A stretch of 64,000 bases of DNA. Origin: Flavobacterium taihuense (GTDB lineage Bacteria; Bacteroidota; Bacteroidia; Flavobacteriales; Flavobacteriaceae). The notes below the pieces were generated by a model, which was not told where the DNA came from, did no database searches, and saw nothing but the letters and a program-made list of their open reading frames with translations. Location: contig NZ_JAHWYN010000003.1 in NCBI RefSeq assembly GCF_019351435.1, positions 310,001-374,000 on the forward strand, written 5' to 3'. How positions within the stretch are numbered: the stretch's first letter is position 1; each line of letters opens with the position of its first letter. Shown in pieces: positions 52,522 to 62,032 of the stretch. Both the position numbers and the translations under genes were made by a program.

Positions 52522-53518
52522 AATCAATCCAATGCAGGACAACCACGGCAGAGCGCACAATTACCTCCGCATTTCGATTACGGAACACTGTAATTTGAGA
52601 TGTACCTATTGTATGCCGGCCGAGGGGATTGCCCTTACGCCAAGAGCGCATCTGATGACTGCAGACGAGATTATTATCATTGCCAAAACTTTTGTAAAAC
52701 TCGGCGTGACCAAAATTAGATTGACCGGTGGTGAGCCTTTGGTACGAAGAGATGCCAAAGATATTATTAAGCGATTAGGGAAATTGGGAGTTGAACTCAC
52801 TTTGACCACCAACGGAATTCTGGTGCACGAATTTATAGATACGTTCAAGGAAGCCGGAATTACCACTTTGAACGTGAGTATCGACAGTTTGAAAAAAGAC
52901 AAATTCAACCAAATCACCCGTCGCAATTATTTTGAAAAAGTAATTGAGAATCTCGATTTATTAGAAGCGAATGGATTTCAGGTAAAACTAAATGTGGTTG
53001 TGATTAAAGGTTTTAATGATAACGAAATTATTGATTTTATAGAGATGACCAAAGACCGAAACATTCAAATCAGGTTTATAGAGTTTATGCCTTTTGATGG
53101 TAATCAATGGAACAAAGAGAAATTGGTGAGTTATGCCGAAATCCTTTCGCAAGTCAATGTTTTTTATTCCGAACAAAAAGTAGAACGTACCCAAGACAAA
53201 CCGAACGATACTGCCAAAAATCATAAAATTGACGGCTATCAAGGAAGTTTTTCTGTAATCAGTTCCGTGACAAATCCGTTTTGCAGTACCTGTAACCGCA
53301 TTCGCCTAACCGCTGACGGGAAACTAAAAAACTGTTTGTTTTCCAATACCGAAACCTCTTTGCTTGATACCTTGCGAGCGGGAGAATCTATCGAACCGTT
53401 GATCTTCCAAAACATAAAATCCAAACACGCCATGCGAGGCGGAATGGATGATGATGCTAAATTCCAAAACCCGCTTCTTTTTTCTCAAAATCGAAGTATG
53501 ATTAAGATTGGGGGATAA
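52511..53518 (+). CDS. moaA: GTP 3',8-cyclase MoaA
   Basis: Radical SAM enzyme for the first step of Moco synthesis, GTP to the cyclised pterin precursor (with MoaC). 335 residues from ATG 52511; ATG 52499 and 52532 are alternatives. The N-terminal cluster is EHCNLRCTYCMP (Cx3Cx2C). The second, GTP-binding 4Fe-4S cluster is FCSTCNRIRLTADGKLKNC. The C-terminus is the conserved IKIGG. Last gene of the Moco block; its start overlaps moaCB. Confidence 0.95.
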   Translation: MENKINPMQDNHGRAHNYLRISITEHCNLRCTYCMPAEGIALTPRAHLMTADEIIIIAKTFVKLGVTKIRLTGGEPLVRRDAKDIIKRLGKLGVELTLTTNGILVHEFIDTFKEAGITTLNVSIDSLKKDKFNQITRRNYFEKVIENLDLLEANGFQVKLNVVVIKGFNDNEIIDFIEMTKDRNIQIRFIEFMPFDGNQWNKEKLVSYAEILSQVNVFYSEQKVERTQDKPNDTAKNHKIDGYQGSFSVISSVTNPFCSTCNRIRLTADGKLKNCLFSNTETSLLDTLRAGESIEPLIFQNIKSKHAMRGGMDDDAKFQNPLLFSQNRSMIKIGG

Positions 53519-53538
53519 GTGAAACAATAGAAAATCAT

Positions 53539-53641
53539 TTCACGAAGACTCGCGAAAAAAACACAGAGATTCACGAAGAGAATTACTTTTTTGCTGACCC
53601 TTTGCGATTCTTTGTGTGTTCTCTGTGAATCTTTGCGAAAC
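53539..53641. repeat. Imperfect inverted repeat of CGCAAAG/TCACGAAG units
   Basis: TCACGAAGACTCGCG...CACAGAGATTCACGAAGAG on the left faces CTTTGCGATTCTTTGTG...CTCTGTGAATCTTTGCG on the right. It is a loose hairpin after moaA, made of the unit also seen at 46657. It may serve as a terminator for the Moco block. Confidence 0.55.
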
Positions 53642-53693
53642 AAATCTTTAATGTAACAAGACCCCGTTTTAAAATCCCTGATAAAAGTCATTG

Positions 53694-53722
53694 TTGGCAC
53701 TATACAATAGTGAATACCTTTG
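53694..53722 (+). promoter_or_regulatory. Promoter of the radical SAM gene, nearly leaderless
   Basis: TTG (53694-53696), 18 bases, TACCTTTG (53715-53722), a full consensus match. The ATG starts five bases after the box, so transcription would begin at or next to the start codon. Confidence 0.7.
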
Positions 53723-53726
53723 CAAA

Positions 53727-54677
53727 ATGAATGCAGAAAAAGAATCCAACAAGAAAGGGTACAACAATTACGGCACACATCTCCGTGAAAAATACAATGG
53801 TCAAAAAGTTTTCAAAGTAATTGTAGATGGTAATTTTAGTTGTCCTAATCGAGACGGGCTAAAGGGCTACGGCGGTTGTACCTATTGCAATGTAGATTCT
53901 TTCACACCCGATATTTCCAGAAAAGCGCCTACCATCGAAGAACAGTTGTTGAAAGGCATGGAGCGTGCCAAAAAATCATACAAAGCCGACCAATTCATTG
54001 TTTACTTTCAGCCCAACACGAACACTTATGCCAGTGTCGATTATCTCAAAAACATTTACGACCGCGCCTTGTCTTTCAATCCCGATGAGGTTGTCGGGTT
54101 TTCGGTAGGAACTCGGCCAGATTGTATTGATGCCGAAAAAGTGGCTTTACTCGAAAGCTATTGCGACCGATTCGACGTTGATCTCGAAATGGGAATGGAA
54201 TCGATGTATGACGAAACGCTAGAAAAAATAAATCGAGGGTGTACTCACGCCGAGTTCGTTACCGCTGTGGAATTGTTAAAAGACAGCCCAATCGATTTGT
54301 GTGTACACACCGTTTTCGGATTTCCTTGGGAAACCCACGAAATGATGCTCAACTACATTGTCGAAATCAACCGCTTTGCCCAAATAAAATTCGTCAAATT
54401 CCATCATTTACACATAGTTGAAGGTTCGATTATGGGCGTGCATTACAAAAGAAACCCGTTCCCGCTTTTCACTTTGGAACAATACACCGATCTACTTTGT
54501 GACATCATCCCACTCCTGCGCCCCGATATCGTCATCCAGCGCCTCTTCGGAATCTCGGATTGGGATTTGCTCATCGCTCCAAATTGGGGACTCAAAAAGA
54601 CCCAAATTCAGCATTATATCGACTCGACAATCAAGCAAAGAGGTGTCATCCAAGGTTCCAAATACAATCCAATTTAG
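53727..54677 (+). CDS. TIGR01212/YhcC-family radical SAM protein
   Basis: 316 residues from ATG 53727, chosen because it follows the -7 box directly; an earlier in-frame start would lie upstream of transcription. Cluster motif CPNRDGLKGYGGCTYC (C-x12-C-x2-C), then PDCIDAEKVALLESY, GMESMYDETLEKINRGCTH and VCVHTVFG-like blocks of the Elp3-type radical SAM fold. Reaction unknown for the family; an RNA-modifying role is sometimes proposed. Not obviously linked to Moco. Confidence 0.9.
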   Translation: MNAEKESNKKGYNNYGTHLREKYNGQKVFKVIVDGNFSCPNRDGLKGYGGCTYCNVDSFTPDISRKAPTIEEQLLKGMERAKKSYKADQFIVYFQPNTNTYASVDYLKNIYDRALSFNPDEVVGFSVGTRPDCIDAEKVALLESYCDRFDVDLEMGMESMYDETLEKINRGCTHAEFVTAVELLKDSPIDLCVHTVFGFPWETHEMMLNYIVEINRFAQIKFVKFHHLHIVEGSIMGVHYKRNPFPLFTLEQYTDLLCDIIPLLRPDIVIQRLFGISDWDLLIAPNWGLKKTQIQHYIDSTIKQRGVIQGSKYNPI

Positions 54678-54722
54678 AAATTGCAAGGATCATTTACTTC
54701 GTCAATTCTCAAAAGCTCTTGT

Positions 54723-54835
54723 GGGCGTGACCTCCGCTAGAAAAAAGGGCTAGTTTCATTGTCGTCACTGCCCTTTTTCCTATCGGCGGTCGGGCTATCC
54801 ATGCTACTTTGGTAGCTTATTTCTATCCCTCACGC
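54723..54835 (-). repeat. Dispersed three-way-junction element, copy E
   Basis: 113 bases, read on the minus strand: GCGTGAGGGATAGAAAT, small hairpin AGCTACCAAAGTAGC, GGATAGCCCGAC, long stem (GATAGGAAAAAGGGC against GCCCTTTTTTCTAGC) around a loop with GACGACAATGAAAC, ending GGTCACGCCC. The outer stem is GCGTGA/TCACGC. It lies 45 bases after the radical SAM stop. The rest of the 353-base gap 54678-55030 shows only a weak TATATTTA before the next gene. Confidence 0.85.
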
Positions 54836-55030
54836 GGTTTACAAGATGTTTAGGGAATATGAGATGTTTTTTTTATCAATAGTTTTCTAAACGTATGAGT
54901 TATAGCCCACGGTTTTAACTAGGTGGTAACCATTGTCACTATCTTTTCAAAAGAAGTTTTTACTGTAGTATAAATCCTTTATATTTACATTAGAATTAAT
55001 ACTAGTAACGACCATAACTAACAGTATCCA

Positions 55031-56560
55031 ATGACCAAAAAGACACTACTATTACTAGGCTTCATTATATTGAAATTTGTACTGCAATATTCTTTAATAA
55101 GCCCAGATTACGATTTGCAACGAGACGAATATTTGCACCTTGATCAAGCCCATCATTTGGACTGGGGGTATTTATCGGTTCCTCCTTTTACCTCTTGGAT
55201 TTCGTATCTTATTTATCTTTTAGGAAATTCGGTTTTTTGGGTTAAATTTTTCCCTGCTTTGTTCGGTGCCTTGACTATTGTGGTGGTATGGAAAGCCATC
55301 GAAGAATTAAAAGGTAATTTATTTGCCTTGGTTTTGGGTGCAACTTGTGTGTTTTTTTCGGCATTATTGAGGTTGAACACGTTATACCAACCCAACTCTT
55401 TCGACGTATTGTGTTGGACGACTTTTTATTTTATTCTAATCAAATACTTCAATTCCGAAAACACCAAGTGGCTTTTCATTGGAGCAATTCTATTTGCACT
55501 TGGCTTTATGAATAAATACAATATTGGCTTTTTAATTATTGGGTTGATTCCTGCTATTGTCTTGACGGAGCAACGCAAAATCTTTGGTCAGCCTAAATTA
55601 TATGTTGCTCTCATTGTGGGTTTGTTTATGATTTTTCCCAACCTTTTGTGGCAGTATGATAATAGCTTTCCCGTAATTCATCATTTAAAAGAGTTGGCCG
55701 ATACACAATTGGTTTATGTAGATCGATTGGATTTTTTAAAATCACAACTGCTCTTCTTTATTGGTTCTTTTTTTGTGATTGTATCGGGATGGTTGGCCTT
55801 GTTATTGTACAAACCTTTCCAAAAATACAGGCTGTTCTTTTGGAGCATTATTTTTACACTTGTAGTCTTTATATATTTCAAAGCCAAAGATTATTATGCT
55901 ATCGGGCTTTATCCTATTTACATTTCCTTTGGCTCTGTATATCTGGCCAACCAATTAAAAGAAGGTTGGAAACGATATTTACAGCCGGTTTTAATCATAA
56001 TACCTATTCTGCTTTTTATCCCGATGTACAATGCTTTTTTTCCAAATAAAAGTCCGGAATACATAGTGAATCATGCTAAACCGTATCAAAAATTCGGTTT
56101 GCTTCATTGGGAAGATGGTAAGGACCATTTATTACCACAGGATTTTGCTGATATGCTGGGTTGGAAAGAATTGGCCATGAAAGTAGATTCTGTTGCTGCA
56201 ACTCTGCCAGATTTGGAGCATACCTTAATTCTGTGCGACAATTACGGGCAAGCCGGCGCAATCAATTATTATACAACTAATAAAAAAGTGGTGGCCCATT
56301 CCTTTAATGCAGACTATATCAATTGGCTTCCATTAGATAAAAAAATAAAAGATGTTATTTTGGTAAAGGAGGAAAACGATGATGATAAAGACAGAAAAAG
56401 AGAAATTCCATTATTTGACACCGTTTATCTAGCCGGTAAAAGAATCAATAAATTTGCCAGAGAACCAGAAATTTTCATTTATGTATTGCGAGGAGCAAAA
56501 GTGGATGTCAACAAAAGGATAAAAGACGAAATGGAACGGAAGAAGAATTATAGTGAATGA
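55031..56560 (+). CDS. Family 39 glycosyltransferase (PMT/ArnT-like)
   Basis: 509-residue integral membrane glycosyltransferase. The opening periplasmic loop holds the acidic motif QRDEYLHLDQAHHLDWGYLSVPP, family-typical for dolichol- or undecaprenyl-phosphate-sugar users. About ten to twelve membrane helices follow up to residue 340. The C-terminal third is soluble (about 345-509), ending in a charged ERKKNYSE. It transfers a sugar or aminoarabinose-like group to a lipid or protein on the periplasmic side; the acceptor is unknown. Monocistronic. Confidence 0.85.
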   Translation: MTKKTLLLLGFIILKFVLQYSLISPDYDLQRDEYLHLDQAHHLDWGYLSVPPFTSWISYLIYLLGNSVFWVKFFPALFGALTIVVVWKAIEELKGNLFALVLGATCVFFSALLRLNTLYQPNSFDVLCWTTFYFILIKYFNSENTKWLFIGAILFALGFMNKYNIGFLIIGLIPAIVLTEQRKIFGQPKLYVALIVGLFMIFPNLLWQYDNSFPVIHHLKELADTQLVYVDRLDFLKSQLLFFIGSFFVIVSGWLALLLYKPFQKYRLFFWSIIFTLVVFIYFKAKDYYAIGLYPIYISFGSVYLANQLKEGWKRYLQPVLIIIPILLFIPMYNAFFPNKSPEYIVNHAKPYQKFGLLHWEDGKDHLLPQDFADMLGWKELAMKVDSVAATLPDLEHTLILCDNYGQAGAINYYTTNKKVVAHSFNADYINWLPLDKKIKDVILVKEENDDDKDRKREIPLFDTVYLAGKRINKFAREPEIFIYVLRGAKVDVNKRIKDEMERKKNYSE

Positions 56561-56872
56561 TAATGTTTTATTCAACTATCTAAAATAAAAAAACCTTATT
56601 CAAAAAAAAGAAATTTGAATTTGAATGATTTGTTTTTTATTGCCCAGATTGTTTTGTGGTTTTGTTAATTGAAAGGTTTTAAAAAGTCGAAGGAAAATCC
56701 AACAGATTAAAAAATATTACCTTTTAAAGGAAATACCTTTACAATTCATAGTTATGATTATTTTACTAATTTCTTTCGACTGATAAATATCATATTTTAA
56801 TTTTTTTTTGTCTATTAATTTTACACCAATAAATAAAGGACTTTTTTATCTTATTTAAAAAATGGAAAATTG

Positions 56873-56900
56873 TTGTCCGATTGAATTTGGAATAGGACAA
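56873..56900 (+). promoter_or_regulatory. Inverted repeat upstream of narK, candidate operator
   Basis: TTGTCCGAT (56873-56881) and ATAGGACAA (56892-56900), 8 of 9 complementary, 10-base spacer, 36 bases before the narK ATG. The 376-base gap 56561-56936 is otherwise AT-rich, with near-matches to a -7 box (TACCTTTA at 56740) but no complete promoter. A regulator-binding role is inferred from position in front of the nitrate genes. Confidence 0.4.
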
Positions 56901-56936
56901 TTGCAAAATTAAATTCTGAAAATAAAAAAAATAAAT

Positions 56937-58529
56937 ATGAAAACATGGTTAGACAAATGGGAGCCAGAAGATGAAAATTTCTGGAAAAATACAGGTAGTA
57001 AAATAGCTTGGAAAACTTTAACGATTACAACCTTGTCATTAATATTTTCTTTTGCTTCTTGGTTTATGATGAGTGTAATTGCGGTGAAATTACCAGGGCT
57101 TGGTTTTCCGTTTTCCAAAGACCAACTTTTTTGGTTGGTGGCAATACCTGGTTTGGCTGCAGGATTTTTAAGAATTATTCACACGTTTATCCTTCCTATT
57201 TTCGGGACAAGGCATGTAGTGACTGTGGCAACATTACTCAAATTAATTCCAGCAATTGGAATCGGGTTTGCAGTAATGGATACCACTACTCCATTTTGGG
57301 TATTTGTTCTTTTGGCTATTACCACTGGTTTTGGTGGTGGAGATTTTTCATCCTTTATGCCTAGCACAAGTCTATTTTTTCCAAAAAGATTAAAAGGAAC
57401 AGCGTTGGGAATTCAAGCTGGTATAGGGAATTTTGGGGTTAGTTTAGCTCAGTTTATTACTCCGATTATTTTGAGTGTTAGTATTTACGGAACCACTTCG
57501 GTATTTACAAGTATCGATGCCAAAGAAACTCAGAATGTTTTAACAGACTCAACAGTTGAAAAACAAAAAGAAGTCTTTGCCGCCTTGGACACCAAAACGC
57601 AAAATAAAATTTTGGCTACTGTAAAGAAACCAGTGTTGGATTCTGTTATTGCAGCTACGAAATCAAATCAAAATTTCGAAATTTTCACTGCATTACCACT
57701 GAATGAGAAATCTAAAGTGATTGCAAATGCAAATCCTAAATTAGCTGAAAAAATATTAAACAAGATAAGTCCCAAAAATGTGGCGGTAAATAAAAGGGAA
57801 ATCTATATTCAATCTGCTGCATTTTGGTACATTGGTTTTCTCTTGGTTTTGGCATTTATGAGTTGGTTTTTTTTAAAAAGTATTCCGATGAAGGCTTCAA
57901 TAAAAGATCAAATGGATATTTTTAAAAACAAACATACTTGGTTATGTACCATTACCTATGTGATGACTTTTGGGACGTTTGCAGGGTTATCGGCAGCTTT
58001 TCCTTTGATGATAAAATATTTGTATGGCGATTTTCCTGATGCTCCAGATCCATTGGCTTACGCTTTTTATGGCCCATTGATTGGTTCTGCCAGCAGAGTT
58101 ACTTTTGGTTTTGTGGCCGATAAAGTGGGAGGAGCTATATTGACGACTATTACCGGAATCGGAATTTTGGCGGGATCTATTATTTTGGTTACCCAAGGAT
58201 TGGTTGCGCCAACGAGCATGGATCAATTTCCGCTTTTTGTAGGGGTAATTTTGGCGATGTTCTTTTTTACGGGAATTGGTAATGCGGGTACTTTTAGACA
58301 ATTTCCTATCATATTTTCTGAAAATCAACGTCAAGCTGCAGGTGTAATTGGATGGACTGCTGCAATTGCTGCTTTTGGTCCTTTTATATTCTCTAAATTC
58401 ATTGGAAATAATATAGCGGTCAATGGTACAGTCAATCAATTTTTTATTGGCTTAATTCTTTTCACTATATTAGCAACAACAATTAATTGGTGGTTTTACA
58501 ACCGTAAAGGTTGTGAGAAGCCAAGTTAG
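56937..58529 (+). CDS. narK: NarK-type nitrate/nitrite MFS transporter with a long central insertion
   Basis: Inner-membrane nitrate importer or nitrate/nitrite exchanger, 530 residues, about 12 helices. The first nitrate signature is GFGGGDFSSFMPSTSLFFPK (about 131-150) followed by RLKGTALGIQAGIGN. The second is GIGNAGTFRQFP in the second half. Between the two bundles, residues about 190-290 are a soluble Lys/Ala/Asn-rich stretch (EKQKEVFAALDTKTQNKILA) with internal repeats that ordinary NarK proteins lack. First gene of the nitrate cluster. An 11-base hairpin lies between it and the next gene. Confidence 0.93.
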   Translation: MKTWLDKWEPEDENFWKNTGSKIAWKTLTITTLSLIFSFASWFMMSVIAVKLPGLGFPFSKDQLFWLVAIPGLAAGFLRIIHTFILPIFGTRHVVTVATLLKLIPAIGIGFAVMDTTTPFWVFVLLAITTGFGGGDFSSFMPSTSLFFPKRLKGTALGIQAGIGNFGVSLAQFITPIILSVSIYGTTSVFTSIDAKETQNVLTDSTVEKQKEVFAALDTKTQNKILATVKKPVLDSVIAATKSNQNFEIFTALPLNEKSKVIANANPKLAEKILNKISPKNVAVNKREIYIQSAAFWYIGFLLVLAFMSWFFLKSIPMKASIKDQMDIFKNKHTWLCTITYVMTFGTFAGLSAAFPLMIKYLYGDFPDAPDPLAYAFYGPLIGSASRVTFGFVADKVGGAILTTITGIGILAGSIILVTQGLVAPTSMDQFPLFVGVILAMFFFTGIGNAGTFRQFPIIFSENQRQAAGVIGWTAAIAAFGPFIFSKFIGNNIAVNGTVNQFFIGLILFTILATTINWWFYNRKGCEKPS

Positions 58530-58568
58530 TCGCCCAATCCCCGAAGGAGGATTTTATAAAACTTTTAT

Positions 58569-58595
58569 CCTAACAGGTCTCAAAGACCTGTTAGG
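58569..58595 (+). terminator. Intercistronic hairpin after narK
   Basis: CCTAACAGGTC-TCAAA-GACCTGTTAGG, 11-base perfect stem and 5-base loop, without a T-run. It is probably an mRNA stability or partial-termination element. The sequence type (AACAGGT...ACCTGTT) resembles common flavobacterial intergenic repeats. Confidence 0.6.
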
Positions 58596-58651
58596 TGTTT
58601 AATATAACGGAATATCTGAATCTACATCATTTTGTTATTAATACATTGAAT

Positions 58652-59701
58652 ATGAAAAACAATACCTACAATACCAAAGCTTTACTGATTGCAACAGCGC
58701 TTTCTATTTTTATGATTGCTCTTGTGTTTTTTGGTTCCAGAAAATTGCAGAATTTTGATGCCGCACTGGTGACTTATTTATTTGGGACGGTATTTGCTTT
58801 TTTTGGGATCGTGTATCGTTATACAGTTTGGTTGCAAAGGCCGCCGACTTGGATTTATTTCAAAAGAGGTATTACATATTTGATAACCGGCAAAGTGTTT
58901 TCGCATTTTTGGTTTGCTACGAAAGAGTCAGTGGAGAATATTGCGTTTCAAAAGTTTATCTATCCTAGAGGGAAATACCGTTGGGTAGCGCATTTTATGA
59001 TTGCAGTGGGATGTACGTCAGCATTTTTGATTACGATACCGCTCACTTTTGGCTGGATTAATTTTGCAATGGCGCCTAACACGATTTCAGTATATGAAGC
59101 CTATTTTTTCGGGTTTAAAGTAATGGATTTCAACTTGGATTCTATTACTGCTTTTTTGACTTTCCATGCTTTGAACTGGTCATCTTACTTGGTTATTTTT
59201 GGTTCCTTGTATTATTTAAGAAGACGTTTGACAAATCCGGGACTTATTGCAACTCAATCTTTTGAAGGAGATTTGCTGCCACTTATTTTACTGATAGCCA
59301 TTTCGGTTACAGGATTGGGATTGACATATTCCTATCAGTTTATGAAAGGATTTGCTTTTGATTTTTTGGCAGTTTTGCATGCAGTTACGGTGATTATGTT
59401 TCTGATCTGGATTCCATTTGGGAAGTTTTTCCATATCATTCAACGTCCCGCTCAAATCGGGGCACATATTTATAAGAAGGAAGGAATGAAAATGGGAATG
59501 GTGGTTTGCCCTCATACGGGTGAGGAGTTTGCCACTAAATTGCATATTCAGGATTTAAAAACTGTAACAGAGCAATTGGGTTTTGATTTTTCTCACGAAG
59601 ATGGAACGTCACATTTAGATTTAAGCCCTGAAGGGAAAAGGTCTAGATTGGCACAAGCGCATTTGAAAGCTAGGCTAAAAGGAGGGAATTTGTTTGGATG
59701 A
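58652..59701 (+). CDS. NarI-like cytochrome b membrane protein
   Basis: 349 residues from ATG 58652. About six helices carry histidines suited to haem: H114 (RWVAHFMI), H172 (LTFHALNW), and H243 and H261 in VLHAVTVIMF...GKFFHIIQRP. The last two are 18 residues apart, as in NarI (haem ligands of the quinol-oxidising gamma subunit). A cytosolic C-terminal tail (about 275-349) contains GMVVCPHTGEEFATKL. I take it as the quinol dehydrogenase that supplies electrons to the molybdoenzyme. No exact family name is certain. It lies between narK and the catalytic subunit. Confidence 0.75.
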   Translation: MKNNTYNTKALLIATALSIFMIALVFFGSRKLQNFDAALVTYLFGTVFAFFGIVYRYTVWLQRPPTWIYFKRGITYLITGKVFSHFWFATKESVENIAFQKFIYPRGKYRWVAHFMIAVGCTSAFLITIPLTFGWINFAMAPNTISVYEAYFFGFKVMDFNLDSITAFLTFHALNWSSYLVIFGSLYYLRRRLTNPGLIATQSFEGDLLPLILLIAISVTGLGLTYSYQFMKGFAFDFLAVLHAVTVIMFLIWIPFGKFFHIIQRPAQIGAHIYKKEGMKMGMVVCPHTGEEFATKLHIQDLKTVTEQLGFDFSHEDGTSHLDLSPEGKRSRLAQAHLKARLKGGNLFG

Positions 59702-59799
59702 TTATTTAAAAATAGAATGCAGGATTCAGACGGCAGAATGCTGAATTTTGATTTTTTGCAAAAAAAAACAAATAACATACAACTGTAAAGAAATATAAA

Positions 59800-62016
59800 A
59801 TGGCAAAATTACCAGTAGCAGAGGAGAATATAGTTAAGCATTTTGGTCCCACTCTAAATTATGCGCCCAAGGATGGCTATGTTGGACGGGACGAACCGGA
59901 TGAGGCTGTGAAAACACATTGTTGTTTTTGTGGGATGCAATGTGGAATCCAATTGTTGGTGAAAGAAAATAAAGTAGTGGGGTTTGAGCCTTGGATGGAG
60001 TTTCCATTTAATGAAGGAAGGCTGTGTCCAAAAGGGGTTCAGCGTTATTTGCAGAATAACCATCCCGACCGTTTGATGTCTCCGTTGAAGAGCGTTCCTG
60101 GTCAAGGATTCGTTCCTGTTTCTTGGGATGATGCGATGGACAAAACGGTTTCGGAAATTAAACGCATTCAGGAAAAATACGGGAATGATGCGTTCTCGAT
60201 GCTATCTGGAGTTTCTTTGACGAATGAGAAAAGTTATTTGGTTGGTAAATTTGCCCGCGTGGCTCTGAAAACCAAAAACTTAGATTACAACGGACGTTTG
60301 TGTATGGTGAGTGCAGGTGCGGGTAACAAAAAAGCGTTTGGACTGGACAGAGCTTCCAATAATTATTCGGATTTGGAATATGCGGAAGTAATTATTGTGG
60401 CTGGAGCCAATATCAGTGAGACTTTTCCAACACTGACACACTGGATTTGGAAAGCCCGTGATCGAGGTGCTAAAATTATAGTGATTGACCCAAGGATGAT
60501 TCCGCTGGCGAGAACGGCCGATATTCATTTGGATGTTCGCCCGGGAACCGACTCGGCTTTGTACGGCGCAATGTTAAAATATTTGGTAGATCACGATATG
60601 CTGGACCACGAATTTATAGATAATTATACTTCCGGTTTTCAGGAAACAATTGATGCCGTAAAAGATTATACGCTGGAATGGGCTGAGGAAGTTACGGGAA
60701 TCGACAAAAATAAAATACGCCAAGCGGCTGAATTGTGGGGCAAAGCTAAGACGAGTTTCTTGCTGCACGCTCGTGGAATAGAACACCACTCAAAAGGAGT
60801 AGATAATGTTTTGGGTTGTATCAATTTGGTACTCGCCACTGGAAGAATAGGCAGACCGTATTGCGGTTATGGAACTATTACTGGTCAAGGAAACGGTCAG
60901 GGAGGTAGAGAACACGGTCATAAATGCGATCAATTGCCCGGGAATAGAGATATTGAGAATCCAGAACACCGAAAGTATATTTCGGAAGTTTGGGGAATCA
61001 ATGAGAAAGATATGCCAGGAAAAGGGCTTTCGGCTTACGAAATTATCGAAGCCATTCATCGTGGAGAAATTAAGGGATTGATTTCGATTTGTTTCAATCC
61101 GCTAGTGTCATTGCCGAATAGTAATTACGTTCGCGAAGCCTTGGAAAAACTAGAATATTATGTATGTATTGACTTTTTCTTAAATGAAACTGCACGTCAT
61201 GCTGATATTGTACTGGCGGGATCTTTGCAGGAAGAGGAAGAAGGAACCACAACATCTGCAGAGGGAAGAGTAATTCGCATTCGCCAAGCGGTAACACCTC
61301 CGGGAGATGCCAGAACAGATACGTCAATTATTTTGGAATTGGCCAAACGTTTGGGAGTGAAAGATAAGTTTACGTATGAGAACAGCGAATCTATTTTCAA
61401 TGAATTGCGTGTGGCTTCCAAAGGAGGAACGGCAGATTATTACGGTATTACATACCAAAGAATTGAAGACGAAATGGGTGTTTTTTGGCCATGTCCAGAA
61501 ATAGGTCATCCAGGAACACCAAGATTGTGGGAGGACAAAAAATTTAAAACACCTGATGGGAAAGCGCATTTTAATCCCGCTCCGTATAAACTTCCGGGCG
61601 AAGTTACCGATGCGGATTATCCTGTGATTTTGACTACAGGTCGTGTGGTGTCGCAATACTTAAGCGGTACCCAAACCCGTAGAATTGGTAAATTGGTCGA
61701 TCAATATCCAGAGCCATTATTGGAGATTCATCCTAAACTAGCTCAACAATATGGAATCAAACAAAGAGAATTAATAAAAGTTTCCACTCGACGCGGAGAA
61801 GGAATTTTCCCTGCGAATATAGTCGAAACTATTCGGGAGGATACTGTTTTTATACCGTACCATTGGTCGGGCAAAAAATCGGCCAATCAATTAACGCCCG
61901 GGACATTGGATCCAATTTCTAAAATACCAGAATTTAAGGTATGCGCCTGCCACTTGGAACCGCTTAAAGAAATAGCGGCACCCTCGAATGAATCAACAGC
62001 GTATGCAAGTGTTTAA
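59800..62016 (+). CDS. Molybdopterin oxidoreductase, Nas/Nap-type nitrate reductase catalytic subunit
   Basis: 738-residue bis-MGD enzyme. The 4Fe-4S motif is C41-x2-C44-x3-C48-x27-C76, with the conserved Lys in CPKG. The putative Mo-ligating cysteine is C168 in [18 protein letters not shown], the position used by NapA/NasA. The C-terminal dinucleotide-binding domain ends [10 protein letters not shown]. There is no Tat signal peptide, so it should stay in the cytosol like assimilatory Nas enzymes. Nitrate is the likely substrate because of the neighbouring narK; formate dehydrogenase is the main alternative by family. The ferredoxin subunit follows after 16 bases. Confidence 0.88.
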   Translation: MAKLPVAEENIVKHFGPTLNYAPKDGYVGRDEPDEAVKTHCCFCGMQCGIQLLVKENKVVGFEPWMEFPFNEGRLCPKGVQRYLQNNHPDRLMSPLKSVPGQGFVPVSWDDAMDKTVSEIKRIQEKYGNDAFSMLSGVSLTNEKSYLVGKFARVALKTKNLDYNGRLCMVSAGAGNKKAFGLDRASNNYSDLEYAEVIIVAGANISETFPTLTHWIWKARDRGAKIIVIDPRMIPLARTADIHLDVRPGTDSALYGAMLKYLVDHDMLDHEFIDNYTSGFQETIDAVKDYTLEWAEEVTGIDKNKIRQAAELWGKAKTSFLLHARGIEHHSKGVDNVLGCINLVLATGRIGRPYCGYGTITGQGNGQGGREHGHKCDQLPGNRDIENPEHRKYISEVWGINEKDMPGKGLSAYEIIEAIHRGEIKGLISICFNPLVSLPNSNYVREALEKLEYYVCIDFFLNETARHADIVLAGSLQEEEEGTTTSAEGRVIRIRQAVTPPGDARTDTSIILELAKRLGVKDKFTYENSESIFNELRVASKGGTADYYGITYQRIEDEMGVFWPCPEIGHPGTPRLWEDKKFKTPDGKAHFNPAPYKLPGEVTDADYPVILTTGRVVSQYLSGTQTRRIGKLVDQYPEPLLEIHPKLAQQYGIKQRELIKVSTRRGEGIFPANIVETIREDTVFIPYHWSGKKSANQLTPGTLDPISKIPEFKVCACHLEPLKEIAAPSNESTAYASV

Positions 62017-62032
62017 TCTATAAAAAAGAAGT

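Noticed and set aside
10699..54835. The repeated elements considered as CRISPR repeats
   Set aside because: Copies are 10-20 kb apart, in both orientations, with internal hairpins and no regular spacers; no cas genes are present.
59800..62016. Molybdoenzyme considered as formate dehydrogenase
   Set aside because: The sequence family allows it, but narK immediately upstream and the NasA/NapA-like context of C168 favour nitrate reductase; formate dehydrogenase remains the alternative to test.
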